From positions 19,273 to 83,272 of the forward strand of contig JAFIGU010000006.1 of assembly GCA_017849555.1 (NCBI GenBank): DNA of 64,000 nucleotides, read 5' to 3'. The stretch is from Sphingomonas sp. (GTDB lineage Bacteria; Pseudomonadota; Alphaproteobacteria; Sphingomonadales; Sphingomonadaceae). Below the pieces are notes generated by a model that searched no databases, had not been told where the DNA came from, and worked only from the letters and a program-made list of their open reading frames with translations. Every line of letters starts with the position of its first letter. Within the stretch, counting starts at the first letter, position 1. Below are positions 16,176 through 24,179 of this stretch, piece after piece. A program made the position numbers and the translations under genes.

Positions 16176-17984
16176 TTAACTTGCCGACGCTCGCGCGATC
16201 GTGTGCCCGACGAAGCCCGACGGTTTCATCTTGCGCTCGTCGTCCGACGGCGGCGTGGCAAAGATGCCCCACCGGGCAAGCCGGTCGCCCAGCGAAATGC
16301 TCGAGGTGAGCGAGATCAGCCAGGGGGACGCGAGCAGCCCCGCGATCACCGGCGACAGCCAAAGCCCAAGAACCGGATCGAACACCCCCACGACGATGAA
16401 CGCTGCGGCAAGCGCCAAATGTTCGCGCACCTTGGGCAATACCTCGCGCAACGGGATGCCGGCGGTTTCGCGGCTCTGCACCGACCAGTTCGACGGAATG
16501 CCGAGCAACAGCCCGATCATCGCCTTGGTCTGGGTCACCATCGTCACCGGCGCGAGCAGGATCGCGAGCAGGATTTCGAGAACCGCCGATTTGGCGACCG
16601 CCGCCGCGCCGCCGAAGCTGCGCCGCCGCTCGCGATCCGCCAGCACCCAGATGACCCCCAGCGCCTTGAGCCCGAACAGGCAGAGCAAGGTCACCACGAG
16701 CACCGCCGCGGGCGGCCCCTCGACGATCGCGTCATGCACGCCGAGCAATCGTTGCGCGATCTCGGCGAGGATCAGCAGCAGCCACGCGGGCGAGGTGAGA
16801 TAGGCGGACGCACCGATCAGCAGATGCAAGCGGCTCGTCCAGTGGAATCCAGCCGAATCGAGCAGCCGCAGGTGCTGGAGATTGCCCTGCGCCCAGCGGC
16901 GATCGCGAATCGCGTGGTCGATGATCGTCGGGGGGAATTCCTCATAGCTGCCGTTGATCATCACCATATGCACCGACCAGCCACGCCGGCGCAGCAGCGC
17001 CGCCTCGACCATATCGTGGCTCTGGATCAGCCCACCGAACGGCGGCGCACCGGGAAGATCGGGCAGCCCGCAGCATTCGGCGAAGGCACGGGTGCGGATG
17101 ATCGCATTATGCCCCCAGAAATTAGCCTCGGAGCCCGACCACCACACCAGCCCGGCCGAGGAGATCGGGCCATAGGCACAGGTCGCGAACTGCATCCAGC
17201 GCTGGAACAGAGTGCGCGCATTGATGATCATCGGCACGGTCTGCAACAGCCCGACGGTCGGCTTGCTTTCCATGATCGCAGCCATGCCCAGCATCGCGCT
17301 GCCGCTCATCAGGCTGTCGGCATCGAGCACGATCATCTGCTCATAGGCGCCGCCGAACCGGCGCACCCATTCGGCGACGTTGCCCGGCTTCTTGCCGACA
17401 TTTTGGATGCGCCGACGATAATAGACCGGGATCGGCGCGGTCGGGGCGAGTTTCGCCCAGGTGGCCTCCTCCAGCTTGCCGTGCAACTCGCTCGAATCGC
17501 TGAGGATGAAGAAATCGAAGAAGGTCGCGCCGCCGGCATCGGCGACCGATTGCGTCATCGCGGCGACCCGGCCGAAGGTGGCCTCGATGCTCTCGTTATG
17601 CACCGGCATCAGGATCGCGGTGCGGTGGCGCAACGTGCCGGCCGGCCGCGGAATCGGCGCGAAGCCGGGGTGGTCCCCGGTGATCAGGTTGATGAACCCG
17701 ACCAGCCCGCTGACGAAGCCGAACGCGATCCAACTCACCAGCGGCAGGAACAGCGCGAGCAACAGCACATCGAGCACGCCGATGCCGTCCTCGCTGAGCG
17801 CGACGCGCATCCCGGTGGAGGCATACATGCCAAGCACCGCGGTCGCGACGATCAGCAGCAGGCGCTTGGCGAGCAGCCCCGGCGGGACGGTGCGCGTCTC
17901 GATCGTGCCGGGGGGATTACCGTGGAAGCGTTGCTCGGGCATCGCGAGCGGCGCCTCCGGGGGGAGGGGGGCGGGACGCATCAT
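16176..17984 (-). CDS. opgH: Glucan biosynthesis glucosyltransferase H
   Basis: The 602-residue inner-membrane GT2 enzyme polymerises UDP-glucose into the beta-1,2 backbone of osmoregulated periplasmic glucans. It has two N-terminal membrane segments (LLLIVATAVLGMYASTG and the VLLLALFLPLVSW region), a catalytic domain with TAILMPVHNE, the VLDADSLMSG DxD motif, and the QxxRW-type QGNLQHLRL preceded by RRWA, then four to six membrane segments. The ATG at 17984 overlaps the opgG stop (ATGA), so the genes are coupled. It is shorter at the N-terminus than enterobacterial OpgH (about 850 residues), which is normal for alphaproteobacterial forms. Confidence 0.95.
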   Translation of the reverse strand: MMRPAPLPPEAPLAMPEQRFHGNPPGTIETRTVPPGLLAKRLLLIVATAVLGMYASTGMRVALSEDGIGVLDVLLLALFLPLVSWIAFGFVSGLVGFINLITGDHPGFAPIPRPAGTLRHRTAILMPVHNESIEATFGRVAAMTQSVADAGGATFFDFFILSDSSELHGKLEEATWAKLAPTAPIPVYYRRRIQNVGKKPGNVAEWVRRFGGAYEQMIVLDADSLMSGSAMLGMAAIMESKPTVGLLQTVPMIINARTLFQRWMQFATCAYGPISSAGLVWWSGSEANFWGHNAIIRTRAFAECCGLPDLPGAPPFGGLIQSHDMVEAALLRRRGWSVHMVMINGSYEEFPPTIIDHAIRDRRWAQGNLQHLRLLDSAGFHWTSRLHLLIGASAYLTSPAWLLLILAEIAQRLLGVHDAIVEGPPAAVLVVTLLCLFGLKALGVIWVLADRERRRSFGGAAAVAKSAVLEILLAILLAPVTMVTQTKAMIGLLLGIPSNWSVQSRETAGIPLREVLPKVREHLALAAAFIVVGVFDPVLGLWLSPVIAGLLASPWLISLTSSISLGDRLARWGIFATPPSDDERKMKPSGFVGHTIARASAS

Positions 17985-19477
17985 GACGATAAAGGCTCGA
18001 TCAGGGTTTCGGAGAGGGCGGAGTTGTTGTGGCGGAGGAATAGCCGAAGATCTTTCGGATTGCTCGCGTCGGTGCGGATATCGAGGGTGACGCGCCAGCG
18101 GCCGCTCTGGCGCGCAAGCGGATAAGCGGCCACCGCCAGCAGCGCCGGCTTGGCGACGTTGACGACCGCCTCGACCCCGCTCTGGCGATCGAGCCCGGCC
18201 AGCGCCTTGCCCTCGAAATCGACGACATATTTGCGCGCGCCGGGGATCGTGTCGCCGCCGGGAATGCCCGCCGCGCCGCTCCAATTATCCACCACGCGCG
18301 CGGCATTGCCGTCGAACGGATCCTGCGACATCCAGCGCAGCCGATAGGCGAAATCGCGGCGCTCGCCGGCGCGGGCCGGCTGGTCGCTGTGCCAGAAGGC
18401 GACGATATTGTCGTTGGTCTCGCTGTCGGTCGGCATCTCGTACAGCAGTACCGAGCCTTTCCCCCAATCCCCGACCGGCTCGATCCACAGGCTCGGGCGG
18501 CGGTCGTAGAAGGCGCCGTCGTCCTGATAATCGGCGAAACGCTGGTCGCGCTGGATCAGGCCGAAGCCTTTGACGCCGTCGGCGCGGAAGCTGACGGTGC
18601 GCGGGTGCGGCGGATTGGCGAGCGGGCGCCAGATGCGCTCGCCGCTGCCGGACCAGATCGCCAGCCCGTCCGAATCGTGGATTTCGGGCCGCCAGTCGGT
18701 CGCGACGCGGCGATCGTTCTGATCGTACCAGAACATGCTCGTCGCGGGCGCGATCCCCAGCCGGCGGATGTCGCGCCGGAAGAACAGCGACGATCGCACC
18801 GCCTGGGTGACGCCCTCCGGCGTCAGCGCGCAATCGAACGCGAAGGCGCCGGTCACGCTCGCCCCGTCGAGCAGCGCGTGGACCCGCAGCCGCCCGGGCG
18901 AGGCGGCCTCGATCCAGAATTCGGTGAAAGACGGGAATTCCTCCGGGCCGTCGAGCCCGGTATCGACCGCAATGCCGCGCGCCGAAAGGCCATATTGGTC
19001 CTGCGGCCCCACCGCGCGGAAATAGGAGGCGCCGAGAAAGGCGAGCCAGTCGCCGGCCAGATTGGGGTTGAGCACGCGAAAGCCCGCCGGATCGGTCGCG
19101 TTGTTACCGGCGAACAGCCCATTTGCCGCGAGCAGCGGGCGTGCCATCCCGCCTTCGACGAGGTTGAGCGCGACCGCCTCGCGCGCGAGATGCGTCACCG
19201 GCATCAGCCGCACGAACCCCGCCAGCCGTTCCGCCGCGCCATAAGCGCGTTGCGTCGCGGCGTCGAAATTGGGCGCGAAATCGGGCGCGTGCGGGCGCGG
19301 GACATAGCGGCGCCCGGCGAGCGCCTGCGCGCGTGCGACCAGCACGTCCCACGAAAAGGGCGTCGCCGGCCCGAATTTGGGCGGGCGACCGGCCGCCGCG
19401 GCGCTTTGCGCAGCGACCATTGCGCCGGCCAGAAGCGCGAGGCTGGACCGCCGTGAAATGCCTGTCGTGCTGTTCAA
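17981..19477 (-). CDS. opgG: Periplasmic glucan biosynthesis protein G/D
   Basis: A 498-residue MdoG-family protein with a twin-arginine-like signal (ISRRSSLALLAGAMVAAQ, cut near AAAA) and the beta-sandwich body seen in PPG synthesis proteins; blocks such as VLVARAQALAGRRYVPR and SASFRADGVKGFGL-type sequence are typical. It acts in the periplasm in forming or shaping the glucan chains made by OpgH. A Tat signal is more usual for the paralogue OpgD, so the G/D assignment is uncertain. The start is a TTG at 19477, since no ATG precedes the signal peptide; the ribosome site is weak. It overlaps opgH by four bases. Confidence 0.9.
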   Translation of the reverse strand: MNSTTGISRRSSLALLAGAMVAAQSAAAAGRPPKFGPATPFSWDVLVARAQALAGRRYVPRPHAPDFAPNFDAATQRAYGAAERLAGFVRLMPVTHLAREAVALNLVEGGMARPLLAANGLFAGNNATDPAGFRVLNPNLAGDWLAFLGASYFRAVGPQDQYGLSARGIAVDTGLDGPEEFPSFTEFWIEAASPGRLRVHALLDGASVTGAFAFDCALTPEGVTQAVRSSLFFRRDIRRLGIAPATSMFWYDQNDRRVATDWRPEIHDSDGLAIWSGSGERIWRPLANPPHPRTVSFRADGVKGFGLIQRDQRFADYQDDGAFYDRRPSLWIEPVGDWGKGSVLLYEMPTDSETNDNIVAFWHSDQPARAGERRDFAYRLRWMSQDPFDGNAARVVDNWSGAAGIPGGDTIPGARKYVVDFEGKALAGLDRQSGVEAVVNVAKPALLAVAAYPLARQSGRWRVTLDIRTDASNPKDLRLFLRHNNSALSETLIEPLSS

Positions 19478-19572
19478 ATCCGTACCGCTATTAGTCAGAT
19501 GTAATTCCTCTTACGGCAAGCGCGCGCAAAAACGCCGCAGCCTCTAACGGCTTACGGCGTATCCCGACCGGC

Positions 19573-20817
19573 TCAGCGCAGCCCGGTGATGACGCGCATG
19601 CCGGGTTTCAGCATGTCCGACGCCACCTCGCTGTTGCGCCCGTCGCTGCCGCCGCGGGTGACGGGGACGCGTTGCGGCGTGCCGTCGCTGCCGGTGACAT
19701 AGACGGCCTCGCCGCGCACCACGCCCGGTGGGCGCGCGGCATCGCTCGCCCGCCCGAAGCGCAATGCGCTGTCCGGCACGACCAGTGCATCGCGGTGCAT
19801 CCCGAGATCGATCTGCACCGTGACGGCGGTTCCAACCCGCAACGCGCCACCCGGGTTCCCCAGCTCGAGCGCGATGCCGACCGGGGTGCTGTCGACGGAT
19901 ATGGGGGCCGATGCGCTGCGTGCCAATGCCGGCGGCGCGGCGGTTTCGGTCAGCCGGAGGATCGGCGCGGAAACCGCTTTCCCCGGCGCGACGGTGACGA
20001 TCGCGCGTACCGCGCGCGCGGCGCGCAGCCGCTGCGCCTGGGCGCGATCGGTGGCGATATCGAGGCGCAGCCGGGTATAGGGCTCGGCGATCGCGAACAG
20101 ATGCTGCCCGGGATTGGCGCCGACGCGCTGGCCGATCGCGACGAAGCGTCGCGAGACCACCCCGGCGACGGGGGCGCGGATATCCGCCGAGGCGAGTTGC
20201 GCCTCCCGTTCGCTCAGCGCGGTGCGCGCGGCGGCGAGTTCCACCTGCGCGGTATCGACCGCATCGGCGGCGCGTCGCGCGGCATCCTGCGCGGCGGTCA
20301 TTTCGCGATCGGATGGGACACTGCCGCCCGAGCGCCGGCGCACGCGTTGATAAAGCCCCAGCCGCGCGTCGACATCCGCTTTCGTCGCCTGCGCCTTGGC
20401 CAGCGCCGCCTGCCGCGTGTCGAGCAGTTCCCGCGCTGCGGCGATCGCTTCCCGCAGCGGCGCCGGATCGAGCCGGGCGAGGATATCACCCGCGTTCACC
20501 GGCTGGTTGTCCGCGACCGGGATCGCGCGGATCACGCCTTCCTGCCCGGCATCGACGAGATGCACCGCGACGGGTTGCAGCCGCCCGCTGCCGAACAGTT
20601 TCAGCGGGATGTCGACGCGCGTGACCGGCTCAGAGGCATATTCGGTCGCCAGCCCGCCGCTCACGAACCGGCCGACGAGAACGATCAGCACGACCCCGGC
20701 GAGCCCGATCGAAAGCCACCTTATCCACCAGCCCCACGACCCGCCGGGCTTGGTGCCGAGGAACTCGTCGACCGATGTGCCGGCGGGCGGATCGGGGCTG
20801 TCAGGGGCGTCGGTCAT
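19573..20817 (-). CDS. Efflux periplasmic adaptor (membrane fusion protein, HlyD/MacA-like)
   Basis: A 414-residue adaptor: a cytoplasmic Pro/Asp-rich N-terminus, one membrane segment (about residues 33-52, IRWLSIGLAGVVLIVLVG), a lipoyl half (GVIRAIPVADNQPVNAGDIL), a helical hairpin (about 110-210), the second lipoyl half (ADIRAPVAGVVSRRFVAIGQ) and beta-barrel/MP domains (VPVTRGGSDGRNSEVASDML). It would join an inner-membrane transporter to an outer-membrane channel. Its start lies inside the end of the TolC-like gene (17 bases overlap), but no RND or MacB gene is in the window; the next gene downstream is opgG. The transporter partner is therefore unknown. Confidence 0.88.
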   Translation of the reverse strand: MTDAPDSPDPPAGTSVDEFLGTKPGGSWGWWIRWLSIGLAGVVLIVLVGRFVSGGLATEYASEPVTRVDIPLKLFGSGRLQPVAVHLVDAGQEGVIRAIPVADNQPVNAGDILARLDPAPLREAIAAARELLDTRQAALAKAQATKADVDARLGLYQRVRRRSGGSVPSDREMTAAQDAARRAADAVDTAQVELAAARTALSEREAQLASADIRAPVAGVVSRRFVAIGQRVGANPGQHLFAIAEPYTRLRLDIATDRAQAQRLRAARAVRAIVTVAPGKAVSAPILRLTETAAPPALARSASAPISVDSTPVGIALELGNPGGALRVGTAVTVQIDLGMHRDALVVPDSALRFGRASDAARPPGVVRGEAVYVTGSDGTPQRVPVTRGGSDGRNSEVASDMLKPGMRVITGLR

Positions 20818-21826
20818 TCGCCCCCGGCTCCCAGCTTCCGCCCAGCGCCGTGAACAGGTCGATCAGCGCGGCGGCGCGATCCGCTGCCGCGCCGACCCGC
20901 TCGTCGCGCACCCCGAGCAAGGCACGCTCGGCACTCTGCAGCGCGACATGATCGGTCAGCCCCTCGCGATATTGCTTCCGCGCAAGGACGGCGAGCTGCT
21001 CGGCTTCGTCGACCGCCTTTTCCAGCGCGGCTTCGCGCGCCTTGGCGGCGGCGAACGCCGTCTGCGCATTCTCGACCTCCTCCAGCGTTTGCAGCACCAC
21101 CTCCTTGTACGCGGCGACCGCGCCGTTCGAGCCGCCGCCCCATATTTTGCCACGCCCGACGCGTTGCGCGGCGAGTTGCACGTCGGCGCGGCGATTGATC
21201 AGGTCGGACGGGGCGCCAACGGTAACCTCCGCCGGCCCCACCGGGACCGGCGCGATCGGCGCGAGCTGGTCGCGGAGCGCGGCGGGGAGCTGCCCGGTCA
21301 GCACCGCGATCCGCGCCGCATCCGCCGCGATCGCCGCTTCGAGCACGGGAATGCCGGCCGCGACACGATCGCTATCGGCCGCGATCTGCAGCGCATCGAG
21401 CGGGGTGACGAGCTTGGCCTCTTCGCGGAATCGCGCGATCGCCTGATCGTCCTGCCGCGCGGCGAGATAGGCGCGGATATTCTCGATCTTCGCCTGCCGC
21501 GTGCGGAGCGCGACATAGCTGCGCGCGATCGCCGCCTCGGTGGCGATGCGCTTTACCGTTTGTTGATAGCCGGTCTTGCCGTTCGCCGCGGAATCGGCTG
21601 CGCCGACGCGCTCGATCAGACTGTTGAGCAGCGGATCATCGAAATGCCGCCACCATTGGGCGAGGTTCTCGGCCTGAGCGGGCGGTTGCGCGGTCGAATC
21701 GGTCGAATAACGGTCCGGCAGCCCGAGGTCCGCGAGCGTGACCGGGCGCCCGCCCGACGCGCCTTCGCATCCGGACAATCCCAGCATCGCCGCGGCGCAC
21801 AACATTGCTGTCCTAGCTACGCCCAT
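20801..21826 (-). CDS. TolC/NodT-like outer-membrane lipoprotein lacking the barrel segments
   Basis: A 341-residue protein with a lipoprotein signal (LGLSGC, C20), then WWRHFDDPLLNSLIER as at the start of NodT-type efflux proteins, and the conserved C-terminal helix EEVENAQTAFAAAK with its following helices. Full members have about 450-500 residues. Here the first repeat jumps from LIER (about 72) to IATEAAIARSYVALR (about 95), and the second from LINRRADVQLAAQR (about 222) to GAVAAYKEVVLQTL (about 235). Both missing parts cover the beta hairpin that builds the barrel. No frameshift restores them. It may be a decayed channel or a barrel-less periplasmic form. The ATG at 21826 follows GGGATG. 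Confidence 0.8.
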   Translation of the reverse strand: MGVARTAMLCAAAMLGLSGCEGASGGRPVTLADLGLPDRYSTDSTAQPPAQAENLAQWWRHFDDPLLNSLIERVGAADSAANGKTGYQQTVKRIATEAAIARSYVALRTRQAKIENIRAYLAARQDDQAIARFREEAKLVTPLDALQIAADSDRVAAGIPVLEAAIAADAARIAVLTGQLPAALRDQLAPIAPVPVGPAEVTVGAPSDLINRRADVQLAAQRVGRGKIWGGGSNGAVAAYKEVVLQTLEEVENAQTAFAAAKAREAALEKAVDEAEQLAVLARKQYREGLTDHVALQSAERALLGVRDERVGAAADRAAALIDLFTALGGSWEPGANDRRP

Positions 21827-22086
21827 TCACATCCCGATACGTTAACCACAATACATGTTGCGGACCCCGAACGATCGACGTGCGAGGGCGTTGCGGCCGT
21901 TTCTTCAAATCGAACGGCGTTTCTTGCGGGTGTCTTTAAAATGCAAGTGCTGCGCGCCTTGCTGACGCAGAACCGCGCCCGTGAGGCTTGCGCTCTCCTC
22001 GGTTCTTCTGGGCTGGCGAGAAAGCGGGCAGGTGCCTGATTTCAGCGGAAATCGCGGCGTTGCGCGATGTCCGTCAGGCTGCAAGG

Positions 22087-22161
22087 TGGCTCCCCGAGTT
22101 GGATTCGAACCAACGGCCGCTCGATTAACAGTCGAGAGCTCTACCGCTGAGCTATCGGGGA
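22087..22161 (-). tRNA. tRNA-Asn (GTT)
   Basis: Read on the minus strand from 22161 the sequence folds as a 75-base tRNA with encoded CCA. The acceptor stem pairs TCCCCGA with TCGGGGA, the D arm contains AGCTCAGCGGTAGAGCT, the anticodon loop is CTGTTAA giving anticodon GTT, and the T arm contains GGTTCGAATCC. It stands alone between the TolC-like gene and nadK. Confidence 0.97.
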
Positions 22162-22228
22162 ATGCCTTGCGGGAGGCGCGTCTATAGCCGGCCGTTTCAG
22201 AGATGCAACCCCCGTTTCGCGATGATTT

Positions 22229-23008
22229 TCACGCGATGAACTGTTCCATCGTAATTCGGTCGTCGAGCGCATGTTCGGGATCGAACAGCAAGGTCAGTTC
22301 GCGCGCGCGGTCCATCGCAATATCCACCTGTGCGACATCGCGAATCTCGCGCTGATCGGCCACCGCGGAGACCGGGCGCTTGCCGGGTTCGAGGATGCGC
22401 AGCGAGACGCGCGCGCGATCGGGCAGGATCGCGCCGCGCCAGCGCCGCGGGCGGAACGCGCTGATCGGGGTGAGCGCGAGCATCGCCGAGCCGAGCGGCA
22501 GGATCGGGCCGTGCGCGGAAAGATTATAGGCGGTCGAGCCGGCGGGGGTGGCGACGAGGATGCCGTCGCAGGCCAGTTCCTCCAGCACGATGCGATCGTT
22601 GACCGTCACCTCGATCTTCGCGGTCTGCCGCGTTTCGCGCAGCAGCGACACCTCGTTGATCGCGGGGAGCGCGTGGATGCGGCCGTCGATCCCCGTCGCA
22701 GTCATCATCAGCGGCGTCACCTTGAACGCGCGCGCGCGATCGAGCCGGTCGTCGAGTCCGTGCCGGCGCCATTCGTTCATCAGGAACCCGATCGTGCCGA
22801 GGTTCATCCCGAACACGGGGGGCGGGGGGCGGCGCGCCTCGAGCATCGCGTGGAGCGTCTGGAGCAGGAAACCGTCGCCGCCCAATGCAATGACCAGATC
22901 GGCCTCGTCGATCGGGCACCAATCCCATGCGTCGCGCAATTCGGCGCGCGCGGCCTGCGCCTGGGCGGTGGGCGAGGCGACCAGCGCCCGCCGAAGATAG
23001 CTGGTCAT
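22229..23008 (-). CDS. nadK: NAD kinase
   Basis: A 259-residue cytoplasmic kinase that phosphorylates NAD to NADP. The ATP-binding GGDG motif is at residues 43-46 (VIALGGDGFLLQTLH), followed by FGMNLGTIGFLMNE, NEVSLLRE and the substrate loop GILVATPAGSTAYNLSAHGP. Length matches alphaproteobacterial forms. Its ATG at 23008 overlaps the moaA TGA (ATGA), so the two are translationally coupled. The tRNA lies about 65 bases downstream. Confidence 0.96.
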   Translation of the reverse strand: MTSYLRRALVASPTAQAQAARAELRDAWDWCPIDEADLVIALGGDGFLLQTLHAMLEARRPPPPVFGMNLGTIGFLMNEWRRHGLDDRLDRARAFKVTPLMMTATGIDGRIHALPAINEVSLLRETRQTAKIEVTVNDRIVLEELACDGILVATPAGSTAYNLSAHGPILPLGSAMLALTPISAFRPRRWRGAILPDRARVSLRILEPGKRPVSAVADQREIRDVAQVDIAMDRARELTLLFDPEHALDDRITMEQFIA

Positions 23009-24021
23009 CCGCCGGTCACGCTCATGTGGCGCGATACCGCGGGAGCGCCGCCGCGCGCGATGCGGAAATCGTGCGCCTGCGGCTTGGCGGCGATCGCCGC
23101 ATCGATCGCGGCATCGAGCCCGGCGATTCCGCCGGTGCGCAGCGCGGTCTTGAGGTCGGCGTGATCGTCATGACCGAGGCACGAGAACAGCCGCCCTTCG
23201 GTGGTCAGCCGCACGCGGTTGCAGCCGTCGCAGAAATTGTTGGTGAGCGGGGAGATCAGCCCGAGCCGGGTCTTGCTGTCGCCGACGCGCCAGTAACGCG
23301 CCGGACCGCCGGTGCTGCCGGCATCGCGCGCCAGCTCGCGGTGCGCGGCGAGGCGCTCGAACACCGCCGACAGCGGGACGAAGCGATCGGCGCGATCCTC
23401 ATCGATCGTGCCGAGCGGCATCGTCTCGATCAGCGTCAGATCGAGTCCTTCGGCGACGCACCAGTCGAGCATCGCGGGAATCTCGTCCTCGTTGAGCCCC
23501 TTGAGCGCAACCATGTTGATCTTGACGCGCAACCCGGCGGCCTGTGCGGCGGCGATGCCGGCGAGCACCTGCGCGACGTCGCCGTGCCGCGTGATATAGC
23601 GGAAGCGCTCGGGATCACGGCTGTCGAGGCTGACGTTGATGCGCCGCACCCCCGCATCGAACAGCGCATCGGCGTGATCGGCGAGCCGCGTGGCATTGGT
23701 GGTCAGCGTCAGTTCGTCGAGCCCGTTCCCGACATGCCCGCCGAGCCTTTGCACCAGATCGGTCACGTCGCGGCGCACCAAAGGCTCGCCGCCGGTCAAA
23801 CGGATCTTGCGTACCCCGCGCGCGATGAAGCGCTCGGCGATGATCGCGATTTCGTCCAGCGTCAGCACCTGCGCGCGCGGCAGGAAGGTCATCTTCTCCG
23901 CCATGCAATAGCGGCAGCGCAGATCGCAGCGATCGGTGACCGAGACACGCAAATAGCGGATCGTGCGGCCGAAGCCGTCGACAAGCGCACCGGGCGCGGA
24001 AGGAGCGGGGGCCGCGGTCAT
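23005..24021 (-). CDS. moaA: GTP 3',8-cyclase
   Basis: A 338-residue radical SAM enzyme that converts GTP to 3',8-cyclo-GTP in the first step of molybdenum cofactor synthesis. The SAM-binding cluster cysteines are C32, C36 and C39 in DRCDLRCRYCM; the second cluster is formed by FCDGCNRVRLTTEGRLFSC near the end; the protein ends in the conserved Gly-Gly. KIRLTGGEPLVRRD and INVSLDS are also family blocks. The ATG at 24021 is chosen over an upstream extension to 24171 that runs through repeat DNA. It is coupled to nadK by ATGA. Confidence 0.96.
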   Translation of the reverse strand: MTAAPAPSAPGALVDGFGRTIRYLRVSVTDRCDLRCRYCMAEKMTFLPRAQVLTLDEIAIIAERFIARGVRKIRLTGGEPLVRRDVTDLVQRLGGHVGNGLDELTLTTNATRLADHADALFDAGVRRINVSLDSRDPERFRYITRHGDVAQVLAGIAAAQAAGLRVKINMVALKGLNEDEIPAMLDWCVAEGLDLTLIETMPLGTIDEDRADRFVPLSAVFERLAAHRELARDAGSTGGPARYWRVGDSKTRLGLISPLTNNFCDGCNRVRLTTEGRLFSCLGHDDHADLKTALRTGGIAGLDAAIDAAIAAKPQAHDFRIARGGAPAVSRHMSVTGG

Positions 24022-24068
24022 CTTCGTCCATAGAGCTAGGCGCTCCGACCCGGTGCGGCAAGCCTCAA

Positions 24069-24093
24069 CTCCCCTTCCTGGTCGGGAGGGGAG
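24069..24093. repeat. Short inverted repeat of the CCCCTCCC family
   Basis: ACTCCCCTTCCTGGTCGGGAGGGGAGT is an almost perfect hairpin between the moaA and EAL genes. It resembles one arm of the longer elements at 29263-29368 and 56843-56947. Confidence 0.55.
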
Positions 24094-24179
24094 TGCAAAA
24101 GAACCGGTCCCGAAATGACTCATATCGGGACGTGCGTGACGATTGGCGCGGCGGCGGCGGAGCGCTAACACAGGCGCCG

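Noticed and set aside
21981-22187. Open frame across the tRNA gene on the plus strand
   Set aside because: It is the well-known spurious antisense reading of a tRNA (RVGFEPTAARLTVESS) and has no ribosome site.
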